64,000 bases of DNA from JAWUWD01 sp034112085 (GTDB lineage Bacteria > Bacteroidota > Bacteroidia > Cytophagales > Cyclobacteriaceae): assembly GCA_034112085.1 (NCBI GenBank), contig JAWUWD010000016.1, forward strand, positions 1 to 64,000. Direction: 5' to 3'. How positions within the stretch are numbered: the first letter of the stretch is position 1; every line of letters starts with the position of its first letter. Under the pieces are notes generated by a model. It did no database searches, was not told the DNA's origin, and saw only the letters and a program-made list of their open reading frames with translations. The translations under genes and the position numbers were made by a program. This document shows, piece by piece, positions 61,718 through 64,000 of this stretch.

Positions 61718-64000
61718 CTATAAACTTGCCAAGCTCTCTTCCAACGCTTTGATTTTCGCTTCGGCATCTGCTTTTTTCTGCTGTTCCATAGCCACAACTT
61801 TCTCTGGTGCACTACTTACAAAACGCTCATTGCTCAGTTTCTTATTAACTCCAATTAAGAACCCTTTTGCATGATCAAGCTCTTTTTGTAATTCTTCTTT
61901 TTCTGCAACAACATCTATTTGTCCTTCCAAAGGAATAAAGTATTCATCTCCTTTGAGCACGAAACTCACCGCTTGATCAACTTTAGTCTCAGTAGAAGCA
62001 ATATCTGTCACATTTGCCAATTTCTTAATGATGGCCTCGAATGAGGAGTATTTACCAAAATCATCCGTTTTTATGAATAAGTTCATTGCCGTCTTAGGCG
62101 ATATTCCTTTGGTATTTCTAATATTTCTAATGTTCGAAACTACTTCAAATGCGAGATCGGCACCATTGATCATTGTTTGATCAAAAGGCAACGCTTTTGG
62201 CCATTCAGCGATCACTACACAATCTCTCTCCTCTCTTTCAGTGATATTCTGCCAGATCTCCTCTGAGATAAATGGCATAAATGGATGAATCAACTTCATC
62301 AATCTCTCGAAAAAGACAATAGTAGCATCATAAGTCGCTCTATCAACCGGCTTTTGATAATCAGGCTTGATCATCTCCAAGTACCAAGAACAGAAGTCAT
62401 CCCAGACCAACTTGTACACGCCCATCAAAGCATCTGATAACCTGAACTTCTCGAAGTGATCTTCAAGCTCAGTTAGTACTTGATTGTATCTAGCATCAAA
62501 CCAATGAATAGCTGTTTCGTTATGAGCTCCAGAAAGTGATTCATCTATCTCCCATCCTTTTACCAAGCGGAAGGCATTCCATATTTTGTTTGCAAAATTT
62601 CTCCCTTGCTCACATTGTTTATCATCAAACAGCAGGTCATTGCCCGCTGCCGCACTTAACAACATTCCTACTCTCACGCCATCAGCACCATAGTCATCGA
62701 TGAGCTTCAAGGCATCTGGAGAATTCCCCAATTGCTTGGACATTTTTCTACGTTGCTTATCTCTCACCATTCCTGTGAAATACACTTTGCTAAATGGCAT
62801 ATCACCATTAAATTCATATCCAGAAATAATCATTCTTGCTACCCAAAAGAAGATAATATCCCAACCCGTCACCAATACAGATGTTGGGTAATAGTAATTC
62901 ATTTCTTCATTGTTTGGATTCTCAAATCCATCAAATACAGAAATCGGTAATAACCAGCTGCTGAACCAGGTATCCACAACATCTTCATCTTGTTTAAGAT
63001 CAGCAAGTGTGAGTTGATCATTCCCAGAATCTTTCTGAGCGATAGCCAATGCCTCTTCTTTGGTAGCTGCTACCGCAACTTGATTGTCTCCATAGTAGAA
63101 TGCTGGAATTTGCTGACCCCACCACAATTGTCTAGAGATCGGCCAATCCCTTATATTTTCTAACCAGTGCTTGTAGGTGTTTTTGAATTTAGACGGATAA
63201 AACTGAATGTTATCATTCATTACATTCTCCATCGCAGGACCTACGATCTTTTGCATATCAACAAACCACTGTAAAGACAACTTAGGTTCTATTACCGTGT
63301 CAGGATTCCTTTCAGAAAAACCCACTTTATGTCTTAAGTTCTCAGTTTTCACTAAGATCTCCATTTCTTTCAATTCCTTAGATATCTGCTTTCGTGCTAC
63401 TTCACGGTCAAGTCCTACATAGAATTGTGCAGCTTCAGACAAGGTGCCATCATCATTCAGGATATCTATCGTTTCTAAGTTATGCTTCTGACCCAAATCA
63501 TAATCATTGGTATCATGCGCTGGTGTTACTTTCAAGCACCCTGTACCAAATTCGATATCAACATATTCATCCTCGATAATCGGAATCTCTCTATTCACTA
63601 ATGGAACGATCACTTTCTTCCCTTTCAGATGTTGGAATCGTTCATCAGTTGGATTGATACAAATAGCGGTATCCCCCAATATAGTTTCTGGCCGTGTGGT
63701 AGCGATTGTCACATACTCATCGCTGTCCACTATTTTATATTTCACATAATAAAGAGCCGCATCTACTTCCTTGTAGATTACCTCCTCATTGGATACGGTA
63801 GTTTTAGCTTTAGGATCCCAGTTGACCATCTTCAAGTCACGGTAGAGATATCCTTTGTTGTACATATCCATGAATACCTTAACAACAGCTTCAGAGTTTT
63901 TCTTTTCCATCGTAAAGAAGGTTCTGTCCCAATCACATGAGGCACCCAACTTCTTGAGTTGATTAAGAATAATCCCTCCAAACTCATCTTTCCATTCATG
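61718..64000 (-). CDS. valS: Valyl-tRNA synthetase, 3' part (runs off the window)
   Basis: The frame is open to the right edge, giving 761 C-terminal residues of ValRS; the N-terminal part with the HIGH motif lies outside. The editing domain shows TTRPETILGDTAICINP and GTGCLKVTPAHDTNDYD, the catalytic loop is RRKMSKQLGNSPDALKLI (KMSKQ in place of KMSKS), and the C-terminal coiled-coil arm ends ALEESLASL. The TTG at 63949 is internal and not a start. It lies upstream of hslU on the same strand. Confidence 0.97.
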   Translation of the reverse strand, partial: HEWKDEFGGIILNQLKKLGASCDWDRTFFTMEKKNSEAVVKVFMDMYNKGYLYRDLKMVNWDPKAKTTVSNEEVIYKEVDAALYYVKYKIVDSDEYVTIATTRPETILGDTAICINPTDERFQHLKGKKVIVPLVNREIPIIEDEYVDIEFGTGCLKVTPAHDTNDYDLGQKHNLETIDILNDDGTLSEAAQFYVGLDREVARKQISKELKEMEILVKTENLRHKVGFSERNPDTVIEPKLSLQWFVDMQKIVGPAMENVMNDNIQFYPSKFKNTYKHWLENIRDWPISRQLWWGQQIPAFYYGDNQVAVAATKEEALAIAQKDSGNDQLTLADLKQDEDVVDTWFSSWLLPISVFDGFENPNNEEMNYYYPTSVLVTGWDIIFFWVARMIISGYEFNGDMPFSKVYFTGMVRDKQRRKMSKQLGNSPDALKLIDDYGADGVRVGMLLSAAAGNDLLFDDKQCEQGRNFANKIWNAFRLVKGWEIDESLSGAHNETAIHWFDARYNQVLTELEDHFEKFRLSDALMGVYKLVWDDFCSWYLEMIKPDYQKPVDRATYDATIVFFERLMKLIHPFMPFISEEIWQNITEREERDCVVIAEWPKALPFDQTMINGADLAFEVVSNIRNIRNTKGISPKTAMNLFIKTDDFGKYSSFEAIIKKLANVTDIASTETKVDQAVSFVLKGDEYFIPLEGQIDVVAEKEELQKELDHAKGFLIGVNKKLSNERFVSSAPEKVVAMEQQKKADAEAKIKALEESLASL

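Noticed and set aside
63898..63949. TTG at 63949 as the start of a shorter synthetase
   Set aside because: The conserved valS frame is open without a break to the window edge at 64000, so this TTG is internal.
1..64000. CRISPR array, phage genes, insertion sequences, toxin-antitoxin or secondary-metabolite clusters
   Set aside because: No regularly spaced direct repeats, transposase, integrase, toxin pair or synthetase module was found on either strand.

Overview
The window is an ordinary chromosomal stretch of a marine-type Bacteroidetes, most likely order Cytophagales. The evidence is gene content and signals together. There are family-restricted genes (DUF3822 beside coaD, Lacal_2735, BT_3928, DUF6588, DUF1599), a gliding-motility-associated (type IX secretion) C-terminal domain, and Bacteroidetes-type promoters of the form TTG-N19-TAnnTTTG in front of ahpC and a tRNA gene. 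Shine-Dalgarno-like sites are generally absent, starts include GTG and TTG, and composition is AT-rich. No phage, insertion sequence, plasmid gene, rRNA or CRISPR array was seen. One tRNA gene (Lys, anticodon TTT) is present.

Layout. 1-14.9 kb is housekeeping: two Nudix enzymes, coaD, an LptD-like outer-membrane protein divergent from a cell-wall amidase, an MCE/MlaD lipid-binding protein, an MCC-type acyl-CoA carboxylase beta subunit, a phosphopantetheinyl transferase, a HesB/IscA iron-sulfur carrier, methylmalonyl-CoA epimerase, a 46-residue lipoprotein and thiL. 15-21 kb is an accessory, apparently light-related block: CIA30-like protein, small membrane proteins, a short-chain dehydrogenase without the usual catalytic Tyr, Lacal_2735, TIGR03643, a class I photolyase, a DoxX protein and an SRPBCC protein. 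21-29 kb holds rlmD, a periplasmic propeller/Y_Y_Y membrane protein with no kinase, a large secreted gliding-type repeat protein and a TPR/SH3 protein. 29-33 kb holds tRNA-Lys, kdsB, an ECF sigma factor, idi and a ComB homologue, with unusually long intergenic stretches that contain what look like decayed coding sequence.

34-43 kb is a plus-strand series: FAD oxidoreductase, NapH-like polyferredoxin, sensor histidine kinase, two family-2 glycosyltransferases, a GT-C type membrane glycosyltransferase and a TIGR04282 protein. 43-64 kb is again housekeeping: aroK, a BT_3928 protein, folP-cdaA, ahpC, waaA-rsgA, dtd-cyclase-MazG, a lone MacB-like permease, queA, ispD, ettA, a SixA-type phosphatase, hslU and the 3' part of valS.

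The most interesting signal is regulatory. The promoter regions of the SDR-photolyase block (16.2 kb) and of the ECF sigma gene upstream of idi (30.7 kb) carry the same arrangement: TTTGTCTAA followed, exactly 24 bp start to start, by GTTAAACAAAATATT, with a third copy of the half-site another 24 bp on in the first promoter. TTTGTCTAAC and GTTAAACAAA are near reverse complements. This suggests one DNA-binding regulator, not encoded in the window, joins DNA photorepair and isoprenoid supply in one regulon. The carotenoid genes expected in such a regulon are not here.
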